Origin: Kitasatospora xanthocidica
GTDB taxonomy: Bacteria > Actinomycetota > Actinomycetes > Streptomycetales > Streptomycetaceae
Assembly (NCBI RefSeq): GCF_014656195.1
Contig: NZ_BNBY01000014.1
Coordinates: 34,976 to 87,866 of the forward strand
Length of the DNA: 52,891 nt
Direction: 5' to 3'
Shown: positions 14,717-22,104 of the stretch, piece after piece
Layout: each line of letters begins with the position of its first letter
Numbering within the stretch: the stretch's first letter is position 1
Made by a program: the position numbers and the translations under genes
Notes under the pieces: model-generated
Database searches by the model: none
Told to the model about the DNA's origin: nothing
What the model saw: only the letters and a program-made list of their open reading frames with translations

Positions 14717-16624
14717 ATGTTCCCTCGCCCATCCACGTCGTCGGAGGCGTCTCCCAGCGGTCGTGCCCGCCGTGGTAGCTCGTCGCGCTCGCACCGTGGC
14801 CGTAAGTTGTACCAGCGTCGGAGTTTCTGGGCGGCCGTCGGCCTGGCGGTCGTGGGCGGCTCCGTGGTCGTGGTCAACACGGCCTCGGCGGGAACCGTGG
14901 ACACCAACTCCTGGTACCTGCTGGTCAACCGCAGCACCGGCGAGGTGCTGGACGCCCCCGCCTACGCGACGAGCGACGGTGCTCCGATGGCGCAGTGGAG
15001 CCGCAACGGCGGGACCAACCAGCAGTGGAAGTTCCTCGACTCGGGTGACGGGAACTACCGGCTGCAGAACCGGAACTCCGGCAAGGTGCTGGACGACTAC
15101 GGCTGGTCGAAGACCGAGGGCTCCGAGCTGGTGCAGTGGCGCGACCTGAACGGCGCCAACCAGCAGTTCCGCATGGAGAAGTCGCCGGACGGCTACGTGC
15201 GCCTGATCAACCGCTTCAGTGGCAAGGCCGTCGAGGTCCCGGGCGGCTCCAAGGCCGAGGGGAGCCACATCGCCCAGTACCACGACTGGGCCGGCCCCCA
15301 GCAGCAGTGGCAGCTCGTCCCGGCCGGCAGCGCCGGCGGCACCGGGAACACGGGGAGCGGCAGCGGCAGCGGCAACGCCACGCCCACCCCGTCCCCCACG
15401 GCTGCCGCGCCCACCGCGTCCACCAAGCCCACGACGCCTGGCACGGTCCCCGCGCCGGGCGGCGGCGTTCCGACGAGCCAGGCTCCCAGCGGCACCCGCC
15501 CGGCGTCGGCGCCGCCGGCGTCCCCGACCGCCGGCGGCGCCAGCCCGGCGAAGAGCCTCATGGGCAGCACCACGATGCTCATCGGCGGCTCGATGGAGGA
15601 CTCCTCGGCGAACGCCGCGCCGTTCGACGTGCGGTACAACTACGTGCACAGCCAGCCCGCGCCCTCGTCGGACTACTACACGGCGGCCCGCTGCCAGGAC
15701 TCGTGGGGGGGCTGGTGGGGCTGCTGGACCGGCAGCACCACGGCGCCCGGCACCTTCGTGACCTACCGGGACTCCGTTGCGGCCAAGGCGACCTACCAGG
15801 GCAAGTCGCGCCCGCAGAAGCAGCTCTGGACCTGGTACTCGCTGCGCGACCTCGGCGACGCGGCGGGCCAGGGCGACGGCCCGGGCGAGGTCCAGGCCAT
15901 CAACAGGACCGACCTGCTCACCCGCTACCTGAACGACTACCGCTTCTTCCTCCAGAAGATCGGCACCTCGCAGGACATGGTCGACATCGAGCCCGACTTC
16001 TGGGGCTACGTCCGGTCGCTCGGCAACCCGCACCAGGTCGCCGCACAGGTCAAGGCCGCGAACCCGACGGACTGCGGCTCGCAGGAGAACAGCGCCACCG
16101 GCCTGGCCCAGTGCATGATCGCGATGACTCACAAGTACGCGCCGAACACCGGCGTGGGTCTGCACCTGTCCTGCTTCGACTGGCAGCAGAACACCCCGCA
16201 GTGCGCCAAGGACTACGCGGACCTCGGGGCGAAGAACGCCGACTTCCTGGTCACCGACGTGACGGACCGCGACGCCGGCTGGTACGCGCTGCCCGCCCAC
16301 GGCAGCAAGGACACCTACTGGAACGACCAGAAGGGCTTCGCCGCCCTCGCGTTCTACAAGACCATGGCCGAGGCCGTGGGCAAGCCGGTGGTCCTGTGGC
16401 AGGTGCCCCTGGGCAACATGGCGCAGAACAACACCCCCAACCACTACAAGGACGACAAGGTCGACTGGTTCTTCTCGCACCTGGGCCAGGCGGCGGACGC
16501 ACACGTCGGCGGCATCCTGTTCGGCGCCGGCTGGACGGAACAGACCACGCCCGAGACCGACGGCGGGAACCTGATCAACAAGACGACCGCGTACCGCAAC
16601 TCGGGCGGCACGCCGCTCAAGTAG
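14717..16624 (+). CDS. Secreted ricin-type lectin (RICIN/CBM13) protein with unknown C-terminal domain
   Basis: A 635-residue exported protein. A basic N-terminus is followed by one hydrophobic segment (37-57). Residues 64-200 are a beta-trefoil RICIN domain with Q-x-W/F repeats at about 102, 149 and 196. A Ser/Thr/Pro/Gly linker (202-285) joins a 340-residue C-terminal domain containing MVDIEPDFWGYV, four or more Cys, and GVGLHLSCFDW. This looks like a TIM-barrel glycoside hydrolase-like fold, but I cannot name the family. It probably binds and perhaps cuts an extracellular glycan. Bases 14584-14716 upstream hold no gene. Confidence 0.85.
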   Translation: MFPRPSTSSEASPSGRARRGSSSRSHRGRKLYQRRSFWAAVGLAVVGGSVVVVNTASAGTVDTNSWYLLVNRSTGEVLDAPAYATSDGAPMAQWSRNGGTNQQWKFLDSGDGNYRLQNRNSGKVLDDYGWSKTEGSELVQWRDLNGANQQFRMEKSPDGYVRLINRFSGKAVEVPGGSKAEGSHIAQYHDWAGPQQQWQLVPAGSAGGTGNTGSGSGSGNATPTPSPTAAAPTASTKPTTPGTVPAPGGGVPTSQAPSGTRPASAPPASPTAGGASPAKSLMGSTTMLIGGSMEDSSANAAPFDVRYNYVHSQPAPSSDYYTAARCQDSWGGWWGCWTGSTTAPGTFVTYRDSVAAKATYQGKSRPQKQLWTWYSLRDLGDAAGQGDGPGEVQAINRTDLLTRYLNDYRFFLQKIGTSQDMVDIEPDFWGYVRSLGNPHQVAAQVKAANPTDCGSQENSATGLAQCMIAMTHKYAPNTGVGLHLSCFDWQQNTPQCAKDYADLGAKNADFLVTDVTDRDAGWYALPAHGSKDTYWNDQKGFAALAFYKTMAEAVGKPVVLWQVPLGNMAQNNTPNHYKDDKVDWFFSHLGQAADAHVGGILFGAGWTEQTTPETDGGNLINKTTAYRNSGGTPLK

Positions 16625-16727
16625 CCACCCGCAGCCGGTCGGCCCGCCCTTCACCCGTCTCTGGGTAACCTCAGCCGCCGGCCAGGGCGTCGTCCAGGGG
16701 ACTGGCACGACGCCGGCACGTGAGAGG

Positions 16728-16762
16728 GGAGTGGGAAGTCGGCGTGGCCGACTTCCCACTCC
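16728..16762. terminator. Hairpin of the GGAAGTCGG family
   Basis: GGAGTGGGAAGTCGGC (16728-16743) pairs with its complement at 16747-16762 over a 3-base loop. It lies between the convergent RICIN gene and the methyltransferase pseudogene. Confidence 0.8.
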
Positions 16763-16767
16763 TCGCC

Positions 16768-17942
16768 TCAACTCCGAGCAGGCATCGGCTCGTCCGGGGA
16801 GTCCAGCCACACCCGCTGGCCGTCCGGAGTGACGGTGAGGCCGAAGCGCTCGAAGCCGGGGCGGCCCCGGTCGTCCCACCAGTGCCAGGCGGACCGCACC
16901 TCCTCCCAGAGGCCGCGCGGACCGGACTGCACGACCTCGTACGCGGCGCGGCCGGGCTCCCAGTCGACGGTGGCCCAGGACGTGACGGCCCTGTCGTGCA
17001 GCCAGAGGGTGTAGCTGCCGTCGGAGTAGCGCTCGACCAGCGGAAAGACCCCGGGCACCTGCACCCCGACGGCGAACATGGCCGGCCAGCTGCCCAGGGC
17101 CTCCGGGGAGAGAGAGTCGTCGACGACCGGGTGCCGTCCGCCGGCCACGGCCGGGACAGGTACTCCAGGCTGCCGGGACGGGCGGCGCGCTGCTGCCGGA
17201 GCCGCATGAAAGCGGACGACCCGACGAACAGGCCGCTCGCGGTGCCGTCGCCGCCCACGGTCAGCCGGACGACCGCCTCCCCGCCGTACTCGGGGCCCCA
17301 CGGCGCGACGATCAGGCCGCCGGGGCGGGTCTGCTCGATCCAGGCGGGCGGCACCCGGCGGACCGAGCAGGTGGCGATCACCCGGTCGTACGGCGCGCGG
17401 TCCGGGTGGCCCGCGGTTCCGTCGCCGACCACGAGCGTGGGTGAGTGCCCGGCGCGCGCCAGCCGCTGCCGTGCCTCGGCGGCGTTCTCCTCGTCCACCT
17501 CGACCGTCACGACGTTGCCGGAGCCGAGCCGCTGGGAGAGCAGGGCGGCGTTCCAGCCCGTGCCGGTACCGACCTCCAGCACCCGGTCCCCGGGCCCGGT
17601 GTCCAGGGCGGCGAGCATCGAGAACACCATGGTCGGCATGGAGTTGGAGGAGGTGGGAGTGGTACCGCGGCCTTCCCCGCTGTGGTCGCCGTCGTCCCAC
17701 TGGGTGGTGAGCGGGACGTCCGAGTAGACGGCACGCCACCAGGCCGCCGGGTCGGCGTGCCGGTTCACCGCCTCGCCCTGGCGGACCCCGTCACCCTGAC
17801 CGGGCCAGACCAGAGCCGGGACGAACCAGTGGCGGGGGACGGAGTGGTAGCCGGGCAGCCAGTCCGCGGTGAGGGACCCGTTCGCGATGAGCGCGGAGGC
17901 CAGCCGGGCCCGGCCGGCCTCCGCTTCGTGCCGCTCGCTCAC
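16768..17942 (-). pseudogene. Frameshifted PIMT-like peptide methyltransferase
   Basis: The N-terminal 265 codons (GTG 17942) encode a SAM methyltransferase of the protein-L-isoaspartate O-methyltransferase type, with SAM motif VLEVGTGTGWNAAL and GHPDRAPYDRVIATCSVRRVPPAW. At about 17147 the frame must shift by one missing (or two extra) bases; the rest, from GGRHPVVDDSLSPEAL to the stop at 16768, continues in another frame. The beginning (ALIANGSLTADWLPGYHSVPRHWFVP) matches methyltransferases paired with RiPP precursors (ATP-grasp, lanthipeptide and imiditide systems). It starts 3 bases after a Gly/Ser/Asp-rich peptide gene. A sequencing error could also explain the shift. Confidence 0.85.
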
Positions 17943-17945
17943 GCG

Positions 17946-18104
17946 TCAGCCGCCCGACGCCGGGCCGCTGCCGTCCGAGGTGTTGCCACCCTCGTCGCTG
18001 CCGCCGCCACCGTGCTTGTTGCCGCTGCTGCTGTCGTCCTGCTGGCCGCCGCCACCACCGGAGCCGGACCCGCCGCCGTGCTTGCCGCTGTCGAACACGG
18101 GCAT
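17946..18104 (-). CDS. Gly/Ser/Asp-rich peptide, possible substrate of the methyltransferase
   Basis: A 52-residue peptide starting MPVFDSGKHGGGSG, with repeated Gly runs, two KHGGG segments and Asp in DSG, QQDDSSS, SDEGG and SDG. GAAGGGAG precedes the ATG. Only CGC lies between its TGA and the GTG of the methyltransferase, so both are translated together. PIMT-like enzymes act on Asp near Gly or Ser, giving aspartimide or isoaspartate. It is therefore a candidate precursor. It has no Cys and no obvious leader/core boundary. Confidence 0.6.
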   Translation of the reverse strand: MPVFDSGKHGGGSGSGGGGGQQDDSSSGNKHGGGGSDEGGNTSDGSGPASGG

Positions 18105-18118
18105 GTTCTTCTCCCTTC

Positions 18119-18143
18119 AACGGCGGCGTCGAATACCGCCGTT
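18119..18143. promoter_or_regulatory. Small hairpin before the Gly-rich peptide gene
   Basis: AACGGCGG (18119-18126) and CCGCCGTT (18136-18143) form an 8-bp stem with a 9-base loop, directly upstream of the ribosome site on the minus strand. It could modulate translation or be an operator. Confidence 0.35.
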
Positions 18144-18352
18144 GAGAAGTACGGTAGGGCGGAGGAGAAGGCGGGACGGCGCGCGATTCTCGAATATTCC
18201 GGACGTGGGCCGGCGGGGTTCGCGGAGATTCTCAGATGCCGACGATCACGGAGTTCCGCCACGCGCGCTTGACAGTCGATCTCTCGTGTCGGTGGCTCAC
18301 ATGGCGGACGGTACCCCAGTGGCGCACTCGTGGTGCGGGGCGGCGTAGTGCC

Positions 18353-18453
18353 AGGAGGGGATCCCGTACTACGAGGTGGGCCTGCTGTGCTCGTACCGGG
18401 AGATCTTCGACCACCTGCACCGGACGGGAGAGCCGATCCGCTTCGGCGAGTAA
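18353..18453 (+). pseudogene. 3'-end remnant of a fatty acid desaturase gene
   Basis: Bases 18353-18450 match the last 98 coding bases of the desaturase gene (14483-14580) with three differences. The frame reads EGIPYYEVGLLCSYREIF, then DHLHRTGEPIRFGE and a TAA stop. No His box or upstream part is present; the match stops abruptly at AGGAGGGG. It is a partial duplication or the scar of a rearrangement. Confidence 0.85.
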
Positions 18454-18457
18454 GTGA

Positions 18458-18498
18458 GCCGGAGCAGGAAGTCGGTCAGGCCGACTTCCTGCTCCGGC
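18458..18498. terminator. 18-bp hairpin of the GGAGCAGGAAGTCGG family
   Basis: GCCGGAGCAGGAAGTCGG (18458-18475) pairs perfectly with 18481-18498 over a 5-base loop. It follows the desaturase remnant and faces the end of the next minus-strand gene, so it can serve both directions. Confidence 0.85.
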
Positions 18499-18507
18499 CC
18501 GGGGGCT

Positions 18508-19590
18508 CTAGTCGGCGGGATCGGGCCCGGTGTAGGCCGGTGAGCGGAAGGAACGGCGGAATGCTCCAGGCCCGTGTCGCCGGTCGAGCCAGCAGGTCAG
18601 GGGGCGCAGGTCGCCACTGATCATCGCGGCGAGGATGAGTCCGTGCAGCCCGGCCGTGTTGGGGCTGCCCATCTCCGCGAGGAAGCGTTCGTACCGCATT
18701 CCGACGGCCAGCTCGTATCCGGCCAGGGCGAGATGGAAACGGTTGGCGGTGCCGAGGCCCGAGAGGCCGATGTCGCCGGGGCCCAGCCGTCCCGTGGTGT
18801 CGCGGAACGCCAGGCGATCGAGCGGTGCGATGCGTTCGGCCAAGCCGAGGCGGTCCGCGACCTTGGCGGCGATCGTGCGGGCCTCCCGGTCGGTAGCGCC
18901 CTCCATCACGATGCCGAGATTGCGCGTGGAGGTGGCATCGACCGCGTCCCGTGCGGAGTACGTCCGGCCCTGTGGGTCCCGCCAGTTGATGCCGTACCGG
19001 CTGCGGACCGGATGGCCTCCGACGAGCCGGTACTCCCGGAACGATCCCCAGTGCAGGCAGTCATGGGCATAGGAACGCAGGAGGTCGAGCGCCACGAGTT
19101 CCGGCGATTCCAGTCGGGAGTCGTTCAGCCGCCCGTAGCGCGTGATCACCGATGCCAGCTGCATGTGCCGGTAGCCCTGGTCCGGGTGGTGGAAGCCGCC
19201 GAAGGCATCGGGCCGGGTCGAACGCACTCCGACCCAGACCCGATCGATCGGCAGCAGTCGGACCAGTCCCAGCTCCGCGTAGCGGTCGGCGAGGAGAGCG
19301 GCCCCCTGGTGGAAGACCTCGCGAGCCGGTTCGTCCAGCCAGGTGTCGAGCACCCAGTGCAGGAGCGAGAACGTGATGTGCGGGTGGGCTCGGCCGAGCG
19401 CCGCCGTTGCCCGTTGCTCGGCCAACAGGTGTGCCAGTTCGACCCGTTCGACGGCGGAGCCAGCCAAGTGCTCGTTCGGGCCCAGGCAGGAAGGAGCAAG
19501 CGATTGGCCGAGCGTCAGCGACGTCGGCGGTGGATCAACTGCCGGTGTGAATCCTGCATTCCTTCGGGGAGATCGTCCGGTGAGAACCAT
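18508..19590 (-). CDS. Protein of unknown function, coupled to NUDIX gene
   Basis: About 360 residues; I recognise no family. Visible features: a helical region ITFSLLHWVLDTWLDEPAREVFHQGAALLADRYAELG, a His/Asp-rich segment SYAHDCLHWGSFREYRL that could bind metal, and a C-terminal helix pair (LALAGYELAVGMRYERFLAEMG; LHGLILAAMISGD). No signal peptide or membrane span. The start is uncertain. ATG 19590 has GGAGG 4 bases upstream and overlaps the NUDIX gene by 76 bases; a start after the NUDIX stop (TTG near 19470) is possible. It is probably co-transcribed with the NUDIX gene. Confidence 0.68.
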   Translation of the reverse strand: MVLTGRSPRRNAGFTPAVDPPPTSLTLGQSLAPSCLGPNEHLAGSAVERVELAHLLAEQRATAALGRAHPHITFSLLHWVLDTWLDEPAREVFHQGAALLADRYAELGLVRLLPIDRVWVGVRSTRPDAFGGFHHPDQGYRHMQLASVITRYGRLNDSRLESPELVALDLLRSYAHDCLHWGSFREYRLVGGHPVRSRYGINWRDPQGRTYSARDAVDATSTRNLGIVMEGATDREARTIAAKVADRLGLAERIAPLDRLAFRDTTGRLGPGDIGLSGLGTANRFHLALAGYELAVGMRYERFLAEMGSPNTAGLHGLILAAMISGDLRPLTCWLDRRHGPGAFRRSFRSPAYTGPDPAD

Positions 19591-19967
19591 CGAGCCTCCA
19601 GGATCTCGAACGAGGCCGCCTGGATCCGTCCGCTGACGAACAGGGCCTCGTAGGCGACTTCGACGCGCAGCTTGTAGCCACTCTTCAGGTGTGCCAACTC
19701 GCACGCCTTCACGGTGAGCCCGGTCTCTTCCCGGACCTCACGCACGATCGTGTCCTCGAAGCTCTCACCCGCGTTGGCGTAGCCGGTCGGAAGGCCCCAT
19801 TGCCGGCCTTCCGGCCACATACGGTGCTTGAGCAGCAGCACCCGGCCGTCCTGGTCGCGGACGATGCCCGTCACGCCGACCATGAACTTCGAGTGCCAGA
19901 GCCAGAGAACACGCCACTGCATCGGGCCCCGAATGATCTGCCAGAGCTTCGCAGCGATCTTCTTCAT
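19515..19967 (-). CDS. NUDIX hydrolase
   Basis: A 150-residue protein with a complete NUDIX box (G-x5-E-x7-REVREETGL, in GYANAGESFEDTIV then REVREETGL). It has a basic, amphipathic N-terminus (KKIAAKLWQIIRGPMQWRVLWLW) that might touch the membrane. It would hydrolyse a nucleoside diphosphate linked to another group; specificity cannot be read. ATG 19967 follows AAGGG by 9 bases; a TTG eight codons earlier is less likely. A 27-base element shared with the 21607 promoter region lies about 60 bases upstream, hinting at control by the adjacent XRE protein. Confidence 0.9.
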   Translation of the reverse strand: MKKIAAKLWQIIRGPMQWRVLWLWHSKFMVGVTGIVRDQDGRVLLLKHRMWPEGRQWGLPTGYANAGESFEDTIVREVREETGLTVKACELAHLKSGYKLRVEVAYEALFVSGRIQAASFEILEARWFSPDDLPEGMQDSHRQLIHRRRR

Positions 19968-20024
19968 GGGTTCACCCTTCGTGAACAGCAAGCAGACTAG
20001 GGGAATCTCGAATGGCCGAACAAC

Positions 20025-20051
20025 GGGTATTCCTGGAAACGACTAAAGATC
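20025..20051 (-). promoter_or_regulatory. Conserved 27-bp element, copy 1 (NUDIX operon)
   Basis: This element matches 21692-21718 at 22 of 27 positions: plus-strand GGGTATTCC and GACTAAAGATC are invariant, with a variable centre. It overlaps the XRE stop codon and lies upstream of the NUDIX start, followed by a -10-like TAGTCT. It is a candidate operator or sigma site. Confidence 0.5.
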
Positions 20052-20891
20052 TCGCGATATCCCGCGAAACCGCCCGGCCCACTCGTTCAGCTGGTCGCGG
20101 GCCGCGTCGCCCCAGAGTGCATAGCCTTCGAAGATTCGAAACTCGTTCAGGTATTCCTGGACGTCCCGGGGGTCGCGGAAGACGAGCGCGCCGGTGGAGA
20201 CCTCCACGGTGGCCAGACTCGCGTCATAGACCGTGAAGACATTCAGCGGGGCCCATGGCATGTGGCCGGCCATGGGAATGACTCCGAGCTGGACGTTCGG
20301 CAGGCGGGAGACCGAAGCCAGCCGATCGAGCTGCACGGCCATGGCCTGACTCGGGAGGAGCGGCCAGCGGCAGGCCTGCTCGGTCAGAATGAAGGTGAAG
20401 CGTTTGGCAGCCTCGTAGAGAACCGTCTGCCGCTCCAGCTTTTTGGCGATGGCCTTCGAATGGTCGCCGGGGAACGAGGCGAGGCTGGCCCGGATGTACT
20501 CGGGGGTGGCCAGCAGGCCTGTGACCATGGTCGGCAGGAAGTACCTGAGCTCCGTGGAACTCTGTTCGAGGGTCGCCAGCTCGACCTGCTTCTTGTCCAG
20601 TCCCTTCCGGCGTAGGGCTCTGGCGTCCTGCCACTCCGTGTTCGCGATGCGAGCCAGCGCGGTCACGTGTGCGATCAGCTCCGGCGGTGTGGCGAGCGCG
20701 CGCAGGATCAGGTCGACGTCGACGAGCGACGGCGTGACCTTGCCGGTCTCGATCTTGGAGATCTTGGACTGTGACATGTTGACACGCCGAGCGAGCTGGA
20801 CCCCGGAGAGTCCAGCTCGCTTGCGAAGCTCCTGAAGGATCGCCGCCAGGTCTGAATTGGATTGACCCAGCTCCCGTGGATCAAATGCCAA
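20043..20891 (-). CDS. XRE-family regulator with DUF5753-like sensor domain
   Basis: A 282-residue regulator: an N-terminal HTH (LQELRKRAGLSGVQLARRVNMSQSKISKIETGKVTPSL) and a roughly 200-residue C-terminal domain with the DUF5753 pattern (FLPTMVTGLLATPEYIRASLA; LTEQACRWPLLPSQAMAVQLDRLASVSRLPNVQLGVIP). Proteins of this type (WhiJ-like) are abundant in Streptomyces and linked to development and antibiotic control. TTG 20891 was chosen because LAFDPRELGQSNSDLA matches the usual start; it overlaps the DUF6879 gene by 11 bases. It probably acts on the 27-bp elements flanking its operon. Confidence 0.9.
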   Translation of the reverse strand: MAFDPRELGQSNSDLAAILQELRKRAGLSGVQLARRVNMSQSKISKIETGKVTPSLVDVDLILRALATPPELIAHVTALARIANTEWQDARALRRKGLDKKQVELATLEQSSTELRYFLPTMVTGLLATPEYIRASLASFPGDHSKAIAKKLERQTVLYEAAKRFTFILTEQACRWPLLPSQAMAVQLDRLASVSRLPNVQLGVIPMAGHMPWAPLNVFTVYDASLATVEVSTGALVFRDPRDVQEYLNEFRIFEGYALWGDAARDQLNEWAGRFRGISRDL

Positions 20892-21402
20892 TGCCCTGCA
20901 CGTACTCCTCGAACGGCACCGATTCGGCGATGGCGATCCGCTGGTATTCGATGAACGGACTGACGTCGCCCTCGAAGAGAGTGCGGTCGATCTGCGTCCC
21001 ATCGGGGAGGTAGTTCATGAGCACGACCTCCCGTTTGTCGAACATCCAGTAATCGGTGACACCGGCCAGGGGATCGGGACGGTCGGTGACGTCCAGGATG
21101 CGCACGTCCTCGCCCGCCCACACGTGGGGCAGGTAGTACATGAACTCGTACCGAAGGTACTCGGAGAGCGGCCGCGTGACGATGTGCACCCGCCCCTTGA
21201 GCTTCCCCTCCCGTCGTACGCGCTTGAGGTCTTCCGTGTACGCGTTGGAATGCGTGCGCGGGTCGATCCGCTCACCTGCTCGAAACGACTGCAGGTCGTC
21301 TTCCTCCTGCGGGACGTTGTAAGCGGGGAGGGTCTCCAGCCGCCACGCCTCCGTCCTGAAGTCGCGGAACCTGGCCTGCCAGGCCTCACCATCCAAGAGC
21401 AC
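20881..21402 (-). CDS. DUF6879 family protein
   Basis: A 173-residue protein with the pattern of the actinomycete DUF6879 family (AWRLETLPAYNVPQEEDDLQSFRAGE, then HIVTRPLSEYLRYEFMYYLP and EDVRILDVTDRP). Members are encoded next to XRE/DUF5753 regulators, as here; function is unknown. GTG 21402 follows GGGAGG by 6 bases and gives a 17-base overlap with the gene upstream. It overlaps the XRE gene at its 3' end, so all three genes form one tightly coupled unit. Confidence 0.85.
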   Translation of the reverse strand: MLLDGEAWQARFRDFRTEAWRLETLPAYNVPQEEDDLQSFRAGERIDPRTHSNAYTEDLKRVRREGKLKGRVHIVTRPLSEYLRYEFMYYLPHVWAGEDVRILDVTDRPDPLAGVTDYWMFDKREVVLMNYLPDGTQIDRTLFEGDVSPFIEYQRIAIAESVPFEEYVQGIGI

Positions 21403-21607
21403 GGACAGCCTCCCGAAGCACACTCTCGGGGATCTCCACCAGGCCCTCGCCGTCGGGCGGCACGAAGGCGCTGGAGGCGGCCCCCTGGATCACGAACGTA
21501 GCCTGCCCGGTGCGGTAGACGTTGGGACAGTCGTTCTGGCTGCACTCCCCCGAGCCGCTGCCGTTGCTCGTGTTGGTCAACCGCGTGAGACCCGACCTGG
21601 TGTCCAT
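21386..21607 (-). CDS. Small protein of the XRE/DUF6879 module
   Basis: A 73-residue protein with paired Cys (GECSQNDCPNVYRTGQATFVIQG) and a C-terminal VEIPESVLREAVRAL. Small proteins of this kind (C-x-x-x-D-C-P-x-V-Y, then FVVQG) often precede DUF6879 and XRE genes in Streptomyces. The role is unknown; the Cys pair could bind metal or be redox-active. It is the first gene of the three-gene operon. The ATG has a G-rich ribosome site. A conserved 27-bp element lies about 85 bases upstream. Confidence 0.8.
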   Translation of the reverse strand: MDTRSGLTRLTNTSNGSGSGECSQNDCPNVYRTGQATFVIQGAASSAFVPPDGEGLVEIPESVLREAVRALGW

Positions 21608-21691
21608 CCCAACCCCCTAGGAGTGAGGCCCGTCTGGGCTGTCTGCGAACGACGCTAGAGAGCTGGTCGGTGGCTGTCCATGACGGGAAGG

Positions 21692-21718
21692 GGGTATTCC
21701 CGTATCGGACTAAAGATC
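21692..21718 (-). promoter_or_regulatory. Conserved 27-bp element, copy 2 (XRE module)
   Basis: Second copy of the GGGTATTCC...GACTAAAGATC element (see 20025), with a -10-like TAGCGT between it and the start at 21607. Presence in front of both operons suggests shared control. Confidence 0.5.
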
Positions 21719-21763
21719 AAGGCGATGGGCTACTTCGGCAACGGGGGAGTGGCGTCCTTCTGC

Positions 21764-21796
21764 CGGCGGGCCCTTGCGGGTCGCAAGGGCCCGCCG
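21764..21796. terminator. Hairpin, 14-bp stem
   Basis: CGGCGGGCCCTTGC (21764-21777) pairs with its complement (21783-21796) over GGGTC. Together with the next hairpin it separates the DUF397 operon from the XRE/DUF6879 operon. Confidence 0.75.
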
Positions 21797-21803
21797 ACGA
21801 ACC

Positions 21804-21831
21804 GCGGCCCCTCGCACGGGCGAGGGGCCGC
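21804..21831. terminator. Hairpin, 12-bp stem, after first DUF397 gene
   Basis: GCGGCCCCTCGC (21804-21815) pairs with 21820-21831 over a 4-base loop, 7 bases beyond the DUF397 stop at 21839. Confidence 0.8.
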
Positions 21832-21838
21832 TGGAGGT

Positions 21839-21943
21839 TCAGGCGTGGTGGTCGAATTCGCCGGCCTTGATGCCGTGGAGGAGGGAGGCGAGGGCGGCGG
21901 GGGTGGTGCGGAGGATGGTGTGGCCCTCGTCGGACTCGCGGAG
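21839..21943. repeat. 105-bp direct repeat (other copy 22105-22209)
   Basis: The 3' parts of the two DUF397 genes are direct repeats with one mismatch in 105 bases and a period of 266 bases, while the 5' parts have diverged. This marks unequal exchange or gene conversion. Confidence 0.9.
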
Positions 21944-22030
21944 TTCGACTGTCCCGTTGGCGGTCCGCACTTCCACACAGTCGCCACCGGATCCGCTGAA
22001 GGACGACTTCTGCCAGTTGGAGCCGGACAT
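21839..22030 (-). CDS. DUF397 protein
   Basis: A 63-residue DUF397 protein: NWQKSSFSGSGGDCVEVR, VELRESD, then the C-terminal LLHGIKAGEFDHHA. These small proteins are partners, and probably antagonists, of XRE/DUF5753 regulators. GGAGG lies 5 bases before the ATG. It is the second of two tandem DUF397 genes; their last 35 codons are almost identical, showing recent duplication or gene conversion. A hairpin lies between the two genes, so this copy may be partly uncoupled from the XRE operon. Confidence 0.92.
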   Translation of the reverse strand: MSGSNWQKSSFSGSGGDCVEVRTANGTVELRESDEGHTILRTTPAALASLLHGIKAGEFDHHA

Positions 22031-22064
22031 GTTGACCTCCGCAGAGTTGGACGGGCGGTGTGGC

Positions 22065-22101
22065 CCCTGCCCCTCGCGCGTAGCGAGCGCGAGGGGCAGG
22101 G
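22065..22101. terminator. 15-bp hairpin between the DUF397 genes
   Basis: CCCTGCCCCTCGCGC (22065-22079) pairs perfectly with 22087-22101 over a 7-base loop, directly after the stop of the second-listed DUF397 gene on the minus strand. Confidence 0.8.
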
Positions 22102-22104
22102 TGC

